Shown: positions 1 through 8,097 of the stretch, piece after piece
Numbering within the stretch: the stretch's first letter is position 1
How the letters are laid out: each line of letters starts with the position of its first letter
Assembly: GCA_044425705.1 (NCBI GenBank)
Contig: JAWXVD010000035.1
Location: forward strand, 1 to 27,990
Origin: JAWXVD01 sp044425705
Lineage (GTDB): Bacteria; Bacillota; Clostridia; Lachnospirales; Lachnospiraceae
Direction: 5' to 3'
DNA: 27,990 bases
The notes under the pieces: generated by a model
Seen by the model: only the letters and a program-made list of their open reading frames with translations
The model's database searches: none
What the model was told of the DNA's origin: nothing
Position numbers and translations under genes: made by a program

Positions 1-21
1 AGCCATAAGAAAATATCGCAT
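1..21 (-). CDS. possible 5' end of a gene running off the left edge
   Basis: On the minus strand an ATG at 21-19 begins seven open codons (MRYFLMA) that run off the window. It is preceded by AGAGG with a 4-nt spacer, a reasonable ribosome binding site. It would lie downstream of the GH116 gene, in the same direction and beyond the hairpin at 115-153. Seven residues are too few to assign a family, and the call rests only on the start context. Confidence 0.3.
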
Positions 22-114
22 GCTACCTCTACATTGCTCTTTCAAAAAAATTAAACTGTTTTTTTTCATCACTGACCATAATCTTTCTAACTCAAATTTT
101 TCTCTCATACTAAC

Positions 115-153
115 AACTTGTACCCCTTTCCTAAATGAAAGGGGGTACAAGTT
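115..153. terminator. hairpin downstream of GH116
   Basis: AACTTGTACCCC-TTTC (115-130) pairs with GAAAGGGGGTACAAGTT (137-153) around a 6-nt loop, with one bulged G. It lies 70 bp past the GH116 stop and probably closes the six-gene minus-strand operon. No clear U-run follows on the minus strand, so it may be a weak terminator or a 3'-end stabiliser. A smaller 7-bp hairpin (159-165/172-178) sits between it and the gene. I see nothing else in 22-222. Confidence 0.55.
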
Positions 154-222
154 ACCCATTGAAAAATCTCATTTTCAACAAGTTTCCATATGATAGATTT
201 TAACATATAAAGTCACAATCGT

Positions 223-2613
223 CTATTTCTTATCAAGCAAAATTGCAAATCCAGCTTTTAAAGCTATTCCCGCAATAATATCTACCGATTCTCCATTAAT
301 TCTTAATTCTTCTAATACGACATTACCCCATGTTACTTTAAATTTGTACCCTGTTCCCATTTGTTCTAGCGTACCAAATCCTGTTGGTGTAAACCAAGTC
401 AGTTTTTTAGGTGCTCCCTTAGCAATCGTAAAGGCTAAAGATTTTGTACAAGCATTATAATTTTGGCCTGACATTGCCATTGGAATTGCCCACATAATCA
501 ATTGACGACTGTAGTGTGAGTTACACCATGGTGTTCCTGTTTCTGTATGATATAAATCTCTCACATCCCATTGATCATTTAATGTAGTTCTCCATTTGTC
601 TATTACTTCTTTGGCTGTGACTAAACTTTCTGCACAGTCTTCACCCAAGTAGATTTGGTTAGCACTCCAGTCTAAACTGCCAGCTTCCCAAGTAGTATGA
701 TAATTAAATCCTTTTACATAGTCATCTGGTACATTGCTTAATAAGGTCAAACCGTTAGGTGTGTTATTATGCAAATATTCTTGTACAAAATGAGAAGAAA
801 TATGTTCTTTTTCAGTCGTAACACCAAGATTTAATACAAATGCCCACAATTGACCATAAAGGCTATCTGCATGAAGTGCTGTGGTTTGTTCACCTTCTTG
901 ATCCCACCATGCTCCATAATAAGAACCATTATAAAAACGTTCTTCTACTGCTGCTTTTCCACGATTAAAAGCTTCTTCACAACGTGGAATAATAGAAGTA
1001 TCACCGTTAATCTTTGCTAATTCTATGGTTGCAAGAAGAGAAGCTAAATAGTTGAATGAGTTATAACAAGTATTATCTCTGTCTTCAAATTTATCCAAAT
1101 CATAAGTAGAAGCAATTTTTGTTGGTAATCCTAAACGTTCACAATGACGAAGTTCCCAATCTAGGGCATCTACTACACCATACCAATATTCTTCTAAGAA
1201 TTCCACATCGCCAGTGGCTTTTACATATTGGTACATATCCAAAAGATATAATGGGTTATTGTCACGTCTATAATCACATTCATCAAAATCAAAATGTTTT
1301 GCACGTCCATATTCATGTGGCACAAATCCATCCAACTGTTTTTCTGCAAATACAGTCAATAAATTTTTCAATAAATTAGGATATACATAGGCATATGGTA
1401 TACTTCTATAAAAATGTACATGTGTGGCATCTAAATCACAACAAGCAAATGACTCATATTGACGGAATCTACCATCTTCTGACCAAATAGAAGTAACTGC
1501 TAAATTTTCAATACTATTGACCATCACATCTTGTAACCAGTCTGGATGCGAATTATCAAAACAGAATGATTGCCATGCTAAAATATGATCCATAATCATA
1601 TCTGTACTTTCTGACATTTTTTCTGCTACTTCACTGGCACTATCATATAAGTTCGTATAATAATTACCAATGATTTCTTCATTAAAATAACGATTTGGAT
1701 AGTACCAAGATAAGATAAAAGTTACTGTTTTTCTTTTCTTAGGTGCTACTGTCACATTACCACGAATGGATCCTGTACGAATATCTGGTACTACATCATA
1801 GTTTAAAGTAAGACTGCGATATGCATCTCTTACATTGCGTCCAGTAAAAGCCAGAGACGAGTCTGCTTCATATACCGACAATATGCTTTCTCCTTCTACT
1901 GCTGTTCCTTCTTTTCCATGGAAAATCACTGCATTTTCTGTTAATTCAAGTTCTCCACCGACATGATTTGGCATACTCATCATCAAAGAAACATCTACTG
2001 CTTCCGCAGATGGATTCATAATGTCAAAAGTAAACATAACTGCTGGTGTAGCGCTCAAATCTTCATCCCCATAGCCAAAAGCATTATACGCATATAGTTT
2101 CACATCTACTGGCATTTTTCCATCTGTAAAACTTAATTTTGATACAGGAAATGCACCTTCATAAATAATCGATTCAATACAAGGCAAGTTCATTGGTGCA
2201 TGGGTACGAAGGGTTGATACAAAGGTTTCTTCTCCTTTTCTCGTTTTGATAGCAAACAATGCCTCTTCTAATTGTACTTTTTCTCCATCTGCTGGACCAT
2301 TATTAAAGATATTAAAATCTCTGATACTTCCATCTCCACGAAGTTCAATGGTACCCGCTCCCAAACCACCTAATGCTACAGAAGAACGGATTCCTGAAGG
2401 TGGGGCAATCGGTTCTTTGGTACGGTCTGTTACATCAAATAAATATGGGTAATGGTCAATTCCCATTTTCCCCCAATCAGTACACCAACGATCTGGTGTT
2501 TCCATATAATGACAAAGTTCTAAGGATTCTTCAAAGTGCATCTCTCTTGTCGTAATCCCTTGATTGAGGAATCGTAAACTGTCTAATTTTTTTGTAATCG
2601 GCTTTTTTACCAT
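223..2613 (-). CDS. GH116-family beta-glycosidase (GBA2/SSO1353-like)
   Basis: Predicted retaining beta-glucosidase or beta-xylosidase acting on an imported glycoside in the cytoplasm. The N-terminal beta-sandwich carries the GH116-type block around GGLGAGTIEL. An (alpha/alpha)6 catalytic domain follows. Candidate nucleophile: the Glu of YESFACCD (about residue 387 from the start used here). Candidate acid/base: the Asp of STYD (about residue 505). The spacing resembles that in the archaeal family member SSO1353. I start at the ATG at 2613 because GGAG lies 6 nt upstream. Longer forms from TTG 2697 or ATG 2685 lack a convincing site. About 796 residues, normal for GH116, with no signal peptide. 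Last gene of the operon, 90 bp after the URO-D-like gene. The leader 2614-2703 holds a small hairpin (GGTGAAA 2648-2654, TTTCACC 2674-2680). Family is fairly certain; the sugar it cuts is not. Confidence 0.85.
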   Translation of the reverse strand: MVKKPITKKLDSLRFLNQGITTREMHFEESLELCHYMETPDRWCTDWGKMGIDHYPYLFDVTDRTKEPIAPPSGIRSSVALGGLGAGTIELRGDGSIRDFNIFNNGPADGEKVQLEEALFAIKTRKGEETFVSTLRTHAPMNLPCIESIIYEGAFPVSKLSFTDGKMPVDVKLYAYNAFGYGDEDLSATPAVMFTFDIMNPSAEAVDVSLMMSMPNHVGGELELTENAVIFHGKEGTAVEGESILSVYEADSSLAFTGRNVRDAYRSLTLNYDVVPDIRTGSIRGNVTVAPKKRKTVTFILSWYYPNRYFNEEIIGNYYTNLYDSASEVAEKMSESTDMIMDHILAWQSFCFDNSHPDWLQDVMVNSIENLAVTSIWSEDGRFRQYESFACCDLDATHVHFYRSIPYAYVYPNLLKNLLTVFAEKQLDGFVPHEYGRAKHFDFDECDYRRDNNPLYLLDMYQYVKATGDVEFLEEYWYGVVDALDWELRHCERLGLPTKIASTYDLDKFEDRDNTCYNSFNYLASLLATIELAKINGDTSIIPRCEEAFNRGKAAVEERFYNGSYYGAWWDQEGEQTTALHADSLYGQLWAFVLNLGVTTEKEHISSHFVQEYLHNNTPNGLTLLSNVPDDYVKGFNYHTTWEAGSLDWSANQIYLGEDCAESLVTAKEVIDKWRTTLNDQWDVRDLYHTETGTPWCNSHYSRQLIMWAIPMAMSGQNYNACTKSLAFTIAKGAPKKLTWFTPTGFGTLEQMGTGYKFKVTWGNVVLEELRINGESVDIIAGIALKAGFAILLDKK

Positions 2614-2703
2614 GATTTGCTCCATTTCTAGATAATATAAACATTTAGGTGAAAAATAAATTGTCCCTTTATCTTTCACCCTCATATTTTTTATCAATAT
2701 ATC

Positions 2704-3720
2704 TTATTCATTCACTGCAATTTCTTCGTATTGGCCGACAGCTTCTTTAAAGCCATCTGACATCACTTTCATATATTCATCTGTAATGTGAATAGCTTTT
2801 GGTTGTGGGTAAGTTTTTGCCATAAACCCACCACGTTTCGTACTTAGTAAAGATACCATCTTCTTGGCCTGTTCTTTTAATTCTTCATCCGACAAGTCCA
2901 AACTAGTTTGAATATCTAATGAACAAAAGAAACATACTTTTCCTGCGAAACGTTCACTCAATACTTCTAAGCCCATATTGTCTTGTTGATCCATTTGAAT
3001 CACATCTAATCCTGAATCAATATACATGTCTAAGATATCTACAATATGTCCACATGTATGGGACATGGTATCTAAGCCTCGCTCATGAGCTGCTTGGAAC
3101 ATTTTTTTGTATAAAGGATAATAAATTTCTTCCCAGTGTGCTGGGCTAATCATCATTCTATCTTGTAATCCCATATCTTCAATTAAAATAAATCCATCTA
3201 CACCACAATCTGCTAATTTGTGAATCACTTTAATCAAGTAATCGCAAAGTCTTTCACATACTTTTTTAAATTCTTCTGTATTTCCTGCTACATTGATCAT
3301 AAAATCTTGAAAGCCAAAGAGATGAATCATGACTTGAAAAATTCCACTTGGTAACATAGCCAATACATATTTATCTTCTACATTTTCTGCCACTATTTTA
3401 CGGATACTATCATATCTTTCATCTGCCAAATAATCTGGAAAAGTGACATCATCAAATTCTTCTAACCCTTCCCATGGAAATGTAGTTGGTTCTCCAAAAG
3501 TTTCACCCATCGTTTCCCAAATACAACCCCACTCATCAATTCGATTTCCTTCTGGTGTTTTATCTACATGTTTTGGGTCTTTGTCTAAAAAGCACCATAT
3601 AAAATCATCACCATAAGCTTCTGGCCATGGTACTGGTGTACGATTTTGATCAAAATTATATGCTAATCTATCAGGTTTTCCAAAATGGATACTTTTTTTT
3701 ACGCGTTCTTTGCCTGTCAT
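2704..3720 (-). CDS. URO-D superfamily protein (COG0407, corrinoid methyltransferase-like), paralog 1
   Basis: Belongs to the uroporphyrinogen decarboxylase fold superfamily, in the branch resembling MtaA/MtbA/CmuA cobalamin-dependent methyltransferases. The N-terminus MTGKERVKKSIHFGKPDR is the usual family opening. His221-x-Cys223 (SHTCGH) corresponds to the zinc His-x-Cys of methylcobamide:CoM methyltransferases. The third, C-terminal Cys ligand is not visible: that region reads GGFMAKTYPQP. The start at 3720 is chosen because AGGAG lies about 10 nt upstream and it matches the family N-terminus; the GTG at 3762 has no usable site. About 338 residues, cytoplasmic. It sits between GH31 (35 bp upstream) and GH116, so it is co-transcribed with glycosidases and is not a haem gene. 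Transfer of a methyl group from an O-methylated sugar is possible, but no corrinoid protein is nearby. Function unknown. Confidence 0.8.
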   Translation of the reverse strand: MTGKERVKKSIHFGKPDRLAYNFDQNRTPVPWPEAYGDDFIWCFLDKDPKHVDKTPEGNRIDEWGCIWETMGETFGEPTTFPWEGLEEFDDVTFPDYLADERYDSIRKIVAENVEDKYVLAMLPSGIFQVMIHLFGFQDFMINVAGNTEEFKKVCERLCDYLIKVIHKLADCGVDGFILIEDMGLQDRMMISPAHWEEIYYPLYKKMFQAAHERGLDTMSHTCGHIVDILDMYIDSGLDVIQMDQQDNMGLEVLSERFAGKVCFFCSLDIQTSLDLSDEELKEQAKKMVSLLSTKRGGFMAKTYPQPKAIHITDEYMKVMSDGFKEAVGQYEEIAVNE

Positions 3721-3754
3721 TGCTTTTTCACTCCTATTTTTTTCTTGTAACAGT

Positions 3755-5734
3755 TTAGCCACACCTCAAATATTTTATGCCATCGCTTGATTTTTTTACA
3801 TAAACTGGAATAATATCTTTTGGTGTCTCTACTGTGACTGTTTGACCACCTTCCACTTCTTCTCCTGTCCATGCATAAATCCAAGTTTCTCCTGCTGGAA
3901 GTACTACACTTCTCTCCGTCATATTTTCGTACATAACTGGTGCTACTAACATATCACCACCAAACATATATTGGTCTGCTAAATCATACATATTGTCTTG
4001 TTCTGGATATTCATAGAACATAGGGCGAATCACTGGATTTCCCACTTCATGTGCTTCTTGCATTAATGATTTAATATATGGTTTCATGCGTTGACGAAGC
4101 AATAAATATTTTTTACATACTTCATAAGTTTCTTCTCCAAAGCTCCAAACTTCGTTGTCTGCTCCCGAACCAAATACGTTTGGATCCCCTTCCACCATTG
4201 GTGTTTCTGGTTTACGCACACCATGAAATCTCATAACTGGTGAAAATGCACCAAATGCTACCCAACGTTGCATCAATTCACGGAAACTTGGATCATCGTT
4301 ATATCCATTGTAAAATCCACCGATATCTGTAGTCCACCAAGGAATTCCTGCAATAGCTGTATTTAAACCTGCACACACTTGACGTCTCATTGCTTGGAAG
4401 GTAGAAATAATATCCCCTGACCAGAGTAGTGCACCATATCTTTGTGCCCCACACCAAGCACTTCTTGTAAGAATAACTGGTAATTCTTGTCCTGCCGAAC
4501 GAAGTCCTTCATAAATTCCTTTTACATGAATGGCTGGATAATAATTTACAATATGAGATGCTCTTCCTTTTTGGAATCTATAAATATCATATTCATAACC
4601 AGGACAGTCACATTCTGATTGATCCAACCAGAAATTATGGATACCTAAATCGTAGTAATTTTTCTTTAATTGTGCCCATACATACTGTCTTGCATCATCA
4701 TTGAACGCATCATAATATACAGAGTCACACATATAATTAATACTCATTCTAGGGCCTCTATCCATTTGCATCAAATAGCCTTTTTCCACCATTTCAGGAT
4801 AACGTTCACAACGTTTATCCACTGTTTGCCAGAAAGAAACCATAGTTTCTACACCCATTTCTTCTAACTCTTTACACATGCCCACTGGGTCTGGCCAATA
4901 TTTGGGATCCAATGTCCAATCTCCCTGTAATACCCAGTGAAAGAAGTCAATCACAATCACATCCAATGGTAAACCACGACGTTTATATTCTCTCGCTACT
5001 CCTAATAATTCTTCTTGTGTACGGTAACGACATTTTGATTGCCAAAATCCCATAGCATAATCAGGCATCATTGGCACTTTTCCTGTAACATTGGTGTATC
5101 CTTGCTCAATTTCTTTTGGAGAATCTCCTGCAACAATCCAGTAATCAATATATTTTCCTGTTGGATGAGCCCATGTAGTGTAGTTTCTACAGAAGTAAGC
5201 GTGACCCACTGCTGGTGTATTCCATAAAAATCCATATCCACTAGTAGAATAATAAAAAGGAACACTTTCTTGTGAATTTCTATGAGCTAATTCTATGTCA
5301 CATCCTTTTAAATTCAAAAACTCTTGTTGGTATTGACCCATACCATAGATTTTTTCATTTGGATCAGATTCAAAACGCATGTTAATTTCCCATTCTCCTT
5401 TTGGAGTAGGTGTTAACTCACGTGCTTTAATATTCAAGTAACCTGGGCTACGAAATTCTTTGATCAATACCTTATTTTCACTATTTTCAAAGGTAACATA
5501 TCCATCATTTTCAATGATTGCTGTGATTTTACCATTGGTAATCTTTCCACCATCTTCTGTCACTTCTAATGCATCATATGTATTGTTTGCTGGTAATAAT
5601 GCCCAATCTTCTGTAGGTGCTTCTGCTTGTTCATAACATTGCACACGGAACGCATTATCTCCCCAAGGAATGATTTTTAAAGTATGGGCATCATAGTGAT
5701 ACATCAATGTGTTCTCTTGTTTATATATGCTCAT
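3755..5734 (-). CDS. GH31-family alpha-glycosidase (alpha-xylosidase/alpha-glucosidase type)
   Basis: Retaining alpha-glycosidase. An N-terminal beta-sandwich (about 1-220) contains the block YGMGQYQQEF, followed by a (beta/alpha)8 barrel and C-terminal beta-domains. Predicted nucleophile is Asp371 in FWLDQSE and acid/base is Asp441 in LWSGDI; the 70-residue spacing is normal for GH31. 659 residues without a signal peptide, so intracellular. Fourth gene of the operon. The start is uncertain: ATG 5734 has no adjacent Shine-Dalgarno, because the nearest AGGAG (5771-5775) is 35 nt away with a hairpin between. An in-frame ATG at 5704 has only a weak AAGAG. GH31 covers alpha-xylosidases, alpha-glucosidases, sulfoquinovosidases and alpha-GalNAcases, and I cannot choose among them. 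A second, truncated GH31 gene lies at the right end of the window. Confidence 0.88.
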   Translation of the reverse strand: MSIYKQENTLMYHYDAHTLKIIPWGDNAFRVQCYEQAEAPTEDWALLPANNTYDALEVTEDGGKITNGKITAIIENDGYVTFENSENKVLIKEFRSPGYLNIKARELTPTPKGEWEINMRFESDPNEKIYGMGQYQQEFLNLKGCDIELAHRNSQESVPFYYSTSGYGFLWNTPAVGHAYFCRNYTTWAHPTGKYIDYWIVAGDSPKEIEQGYTNVTGKVPMMPDYAMGFWQSKCRYRTQEELLGVAREYKRRGLPLDVIVIDFFHWVLQGDWTLDPKYWPDPVGMCKELEEMGVETMVSFWQTVDKRCERYPEMVEKGYLMQMDRGPRMSINYMCDSVYYDAFNDDARQYVWAQLKKNYYDLGIHNFWLDQSECDCPGYEYDIYRFQKGRASHIVNYYPAIHVKGIYEGLRSAGQELPVILTRSAWCGAQRYGALLWSGDIISTFQAMRRQVCAGLNTAIAGIPWWTTDIGGFYNGYNDDPSFRELMQRWVAFGAFSPVMRFHGVRKPETPMVEGDPNVFGSGADNEVWSFGEETYEVCKKYLLLRQRMKPYIKSLMQEAHEVGNPVIRPMFYEYPEQDNMYDLADQYMFGGDMLVAPVMYENMTERSVVLPAGETWIYAWTGEEVEGGQTVTVETPKDIIPVYVKKSSDGIKYLRCG

Positions 5735-5743
5735 TGTTTTATT

Positions 5744-5769
5744 GTTACAGGTCTTTTATGACCTGCAAC
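5744..5769 (-). promoter_or_regulatory. hairpin between Shine-Dalgarno and start of GH31 gene
   Basis: On the transcript, CAGGTC and GACCTG (5748-5753/5760-5765) form a perfect 6-bp stem with a 6-nt loop. After one mismatch it extends by three more pairs (5744-5746/5767-5769). AGGAG at 5771-5775 lies just 5' of it and ATG 5734 lies 3' of it. If folded, the hairpin would shorten the effective distance between Shine-Dalgarno and start from 36 to about 10 nt. A role in translation is inferred. Confidence 0.5.
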
Positions 5770-5781
5770 ACTCCTTTTCTT

Positions 5782-5909
5782 CTATTTCTTTTTTCTATTT
5801 CTTTTTTCTATTTCTTTTTTCTATTTCTCAACTTATATTTGTTAGTTATATTTGTTCGTTATATTTGTTCGTTGTATTTGTTCGTTATATTTGTTCGTTG
5901 TATTTCTTA
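5782..5909. repeat. 13-bp tandem repeat array, two sub-types, about 10 units
   Basis: From 5782 to 5829 the unit CTATTTCTTTTTT repeats about 3.7 times. From about 5830 to 5908 a related unit, GTTATATTTGTTC with single-base variants such as GTTGTATTTGTTC, repeats about six times. Both have a 13-bp period and share most positions when aligned. The array fills the gap between the GH3 stop codon (5907-5909) and the Shine-Dalgarno of GH31. It would be transcribed as an A-rich leader. It carries no spacers and is not a CRISPR. Confidence 0.85.
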
Positions 5910-8045
5910 TTTCACTAAATTTCCAACGATAGTTTCTGTATCTTCACAGCTTGTTCCTACCATAAATTGGAAAGCACCTGCTTCTGTTACAAAATCCCCA
6001 TTTTTCCAGAATTCTAACATTCTTTCCGTAATTTTAAATGACACTGTTTTTGTTTCTCCTGGATGTAAAGTAATTCTTTCAAATCCTTTTAATTCCATGT
6101 TGGGACGAACAAGACTTGCTAACACATCATGTACATAAAGTTGTACTACTTCATCACCAACTCTGTCTCCTACATTAGTTACATCTACATGAATATAAGT
6201 ATCATCTTCTAATCTAAAGTCTACTTTGTCGATTCTAGGTGCTGACAATTCAAATTTTGTATAACTTAAGCCAAATCCAAATGGGAATAATGGTTTATGA
6301 GATGATTTATAATAATTTTGTGCTCTACCAAATGGGTATTTGTTATAGAATGCTGGGCATTGTCCAACATTTCTTGGCATACTAAGTGGAAGTTTTCCAC
6401 CTGGATTTCTGACTCCAAATAATACATCTGCAAAACAATGACCTGTTTCTTGTCCTAAATAGAAACATTCAAAGATTGCTGGAATGTTTTCACTTTCCCA
6501 TTCAATAGCATTTGGTCTACCACCCATCAATACCATAACTACATTACTATTTGCTTCATATACTTTTCTAATTAATTCTTTTTGATCACCTACAAAGTCA
6601 AGAGTATCTACATCTTGATTTTCTTTACACGTTTCTTCATTTCCACCAACTGCAAGAATCACAACATCAACTTCTTTTGCCAAAGCTACAGCTTCTTCCA
6701 TGCTTTCAGGTTCAAATCCAGCAGGATTACATCCTGTTACAAATTCCACCTCTGCTTTGTCTCCAACAAATTCTTTGATACCATCTAAGATAGAGATAAA
6801 ATAACGTGGACTACTTGTGGAATATCCTCCTAATAATCTAGTATCTCCATTTGGTCCAATGATTGCTATTTTTTTACAAGTATCTGTAGACAATGGTAAT
6901 AAATTGTTTTCATTTTTTAATAAAGTAATGGCTTGCACACCACATTCATATGCTAAATCATTAGCATCTTGTGCATAAAGTACTTCTTTATAGTTATCAG
7001 CTTTTACACCGAAAGATTGCATGGTATCTGCATAGTGGATATGTTCATCTCCTGTTGTATCTCCTTGGAAATCAAAGAATGCTGCTTCATCATCTTTTAA
7101 GTCTTCTACATCAAGAAGACCTAATTCGTATTTTAATGCAAGGACTCTTTTTACAGAAGTTTCAATCACTTCTTCTGGTACTTTTCCTTCTTTACATGCT
7201 TTTAATAACTCTGGACCATAGGCACGATTAGGACCCATCGCACAAAGCCAAGCAAGTTCTGTATCTACACCAGCCTTTAAGCATAAAATAGCTGCGTCTG
7301 TGATAGTTTCTGTAATACCCATTAAATTTTTGATGCAACGGATATCTCCATTATCTGATACAAGGATACCTTCAAATCCGTATCTGTCACGTAATACATC
7401 TTTCAATATGTATTCATTCATATGACATGGTGTACCGTTTAAGGCATGATGTGCTGGCATAATTGAAGCTACATGTGCTTCTTCTACCGCTTCTCTAAAT
7501 GGTACTAAATGTACTTCATGTAATAATCTTTCTGAAATATCTACACTGGCACCATTGTTTCCTGATAATGGTTCTGCATCTCCTACGAAGTGCTTCGCTG
7601 TTGCAACTACTCTATCTTCTGCAAAACGTTCTTCTCCTACCCCTTGTAATCCATTGATAAAAGCAGCACCAATTTTTGCTACTAAATGTGGATCTTCTCC
7701 ATAAGCTTCTTCTGTTCTCCCCCAACGGATATCTCTTGCCACACCAAGCATTGGTGTATAACAGTGATGTACCCCTAAGACTCTACATTCTCTTGCAATT
7801 ACCGTAGACACTTGTTCAATTAAAGCAGGATTCCATGTACTTCCCATAGCAATCGCTTGTGGAAAAGAAGTGGCTTCTTCTACCTTAATTCCATGAAGAC
7901 ATTCTCCTTGTTGCATATTGGCAATTTTTAATCTTTTTACACCATTTGGAAAGAAAGATCCCAATTGTAAAATCTTTTCATCCCATGTCATTTCATCATA
8001 CAATTCATTTACTCTTTTGGTACATGCTTCTTTGTTTACACTCAT
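5907..8045 (-). CDS. GH3-family beta-glycosidase
   Basis: Predicted retaining exo-beta-glycosidase (beta-glucosidase or beta-xylosidase type) in the cytoplasm. The N-terminal (beta/alpha)8 barrel contains KHFVGD (Lys151-His152) and the nucleophile Asp231 in LVSDNGD, where most relatives have SDW. It is followed by the (alpha/beta)6 sandwich and a C-terminal fibronectin-III-like domain (EVVQLYVHD, GFERITLHPGE). ATG 8045 is used, with GGGAG 9 nt upstream. ATG 8051 is also possible but leaves only 3 nt, and the upstream extension to 8120 overlaps the end of the sulfatase gene without a site. About 712 residues, usual for the family. Its stop codon directly abuts the 13-bp repeat array. Family sure; sugar specificity not determined. 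Confidence 0.9.
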   Translation of the reverse strand: MSVNKEACTKRVNELYDEMTWDEKILQLGSFFPNGVKRLKIANMQQGECLHGIKVEEATSFPQAIAMGSTWNPALIEQVSTVIARECRVLGVHHCYTPMLGVARDIRWGRTEEAYGEDPHLVAKIGAAFINGLQGVGEERFAEDRVVATAKHFVGDAEPLSGNNGASVDISERLLHEVHLVPFREAVEEAHVASIMPAHHALNGTPCHMNEYILKDVLRDRYGFEGILVSDNGDIRCIKNLMGITETITDAAILCLKAGVDTELAWLCAMGPNRAYGPELLKACKEGKVPEEVIETSVKRVLALKYELGLLDVEDLKDDEAAFFDFQGDTTGDEHIHYADTMQSFGVKADNYKEVLYAQDANDLAYECGVQAITLLKNENNLLPLSTDTCKKIAIIGPNGDTRLLGGYSTSSPRYFISILDGIKEFVGDKAEVEFVTGCNPAGFEPESMEEAVALAKEVDVVILAVGGNEETCKENQDVDTLDFVGDQKELIRKVYEANSNVVMVLMGGRPNAIEWESENIPAIFECFYLGQETGHCFADVLFGVRNPGGKLPLSMPRNVGQCPAFYNKYPFGRAQNYYKSSHKPLFPFGFGLSYTKFELSAPRIDKVDFRLEDDTYIHVDVTNVGDRVGDEVVQLYVHDVLASLVRPNMELKGFERITLHPGETKTVSFKITERMLEFWKNGDFVTEAGAFQFMVGTSCEDTETIVGNLVK

Positions 8046-8097
8046 TTTCATTTGCTCCCTTTTTCTATTTAAGAATCCAAAAATCCACCTTTTTTTA

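Noticed and set aside
2614..2697. Longer GH116 start at TTG 2697 or ATG 2685
   Set aside because: ATG 2613 has GGAG at 6 nt, whereas the upstream codons lack good sites and the extra residues do not look like a signal peptide or a domain.
2704..3720. Haem biosynthesis gene hemE
   Set aside because: No haem genes nearby, several divergent paralogs, and motifs of the COG0407 methyltransferase-like branch instead of canonical HemE.
5782..5909. CRISPR-like repeat array
   Set aside because: Units are 13 bp, directly adjacent and without spacers, and there are no cas genes; it is a simple tandem repeat.
5707..6138. Plus-strand open frame of 143 codons (and a 69-codon one beside it) rich in repeated I-F-V-R-Y-I-C-S-L-Y-type residues
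   Set aside because: It is a translation of the 13-bp tandem repeats and then of the antisense of the GH3 gene; no ribosome site and no family resemblance.
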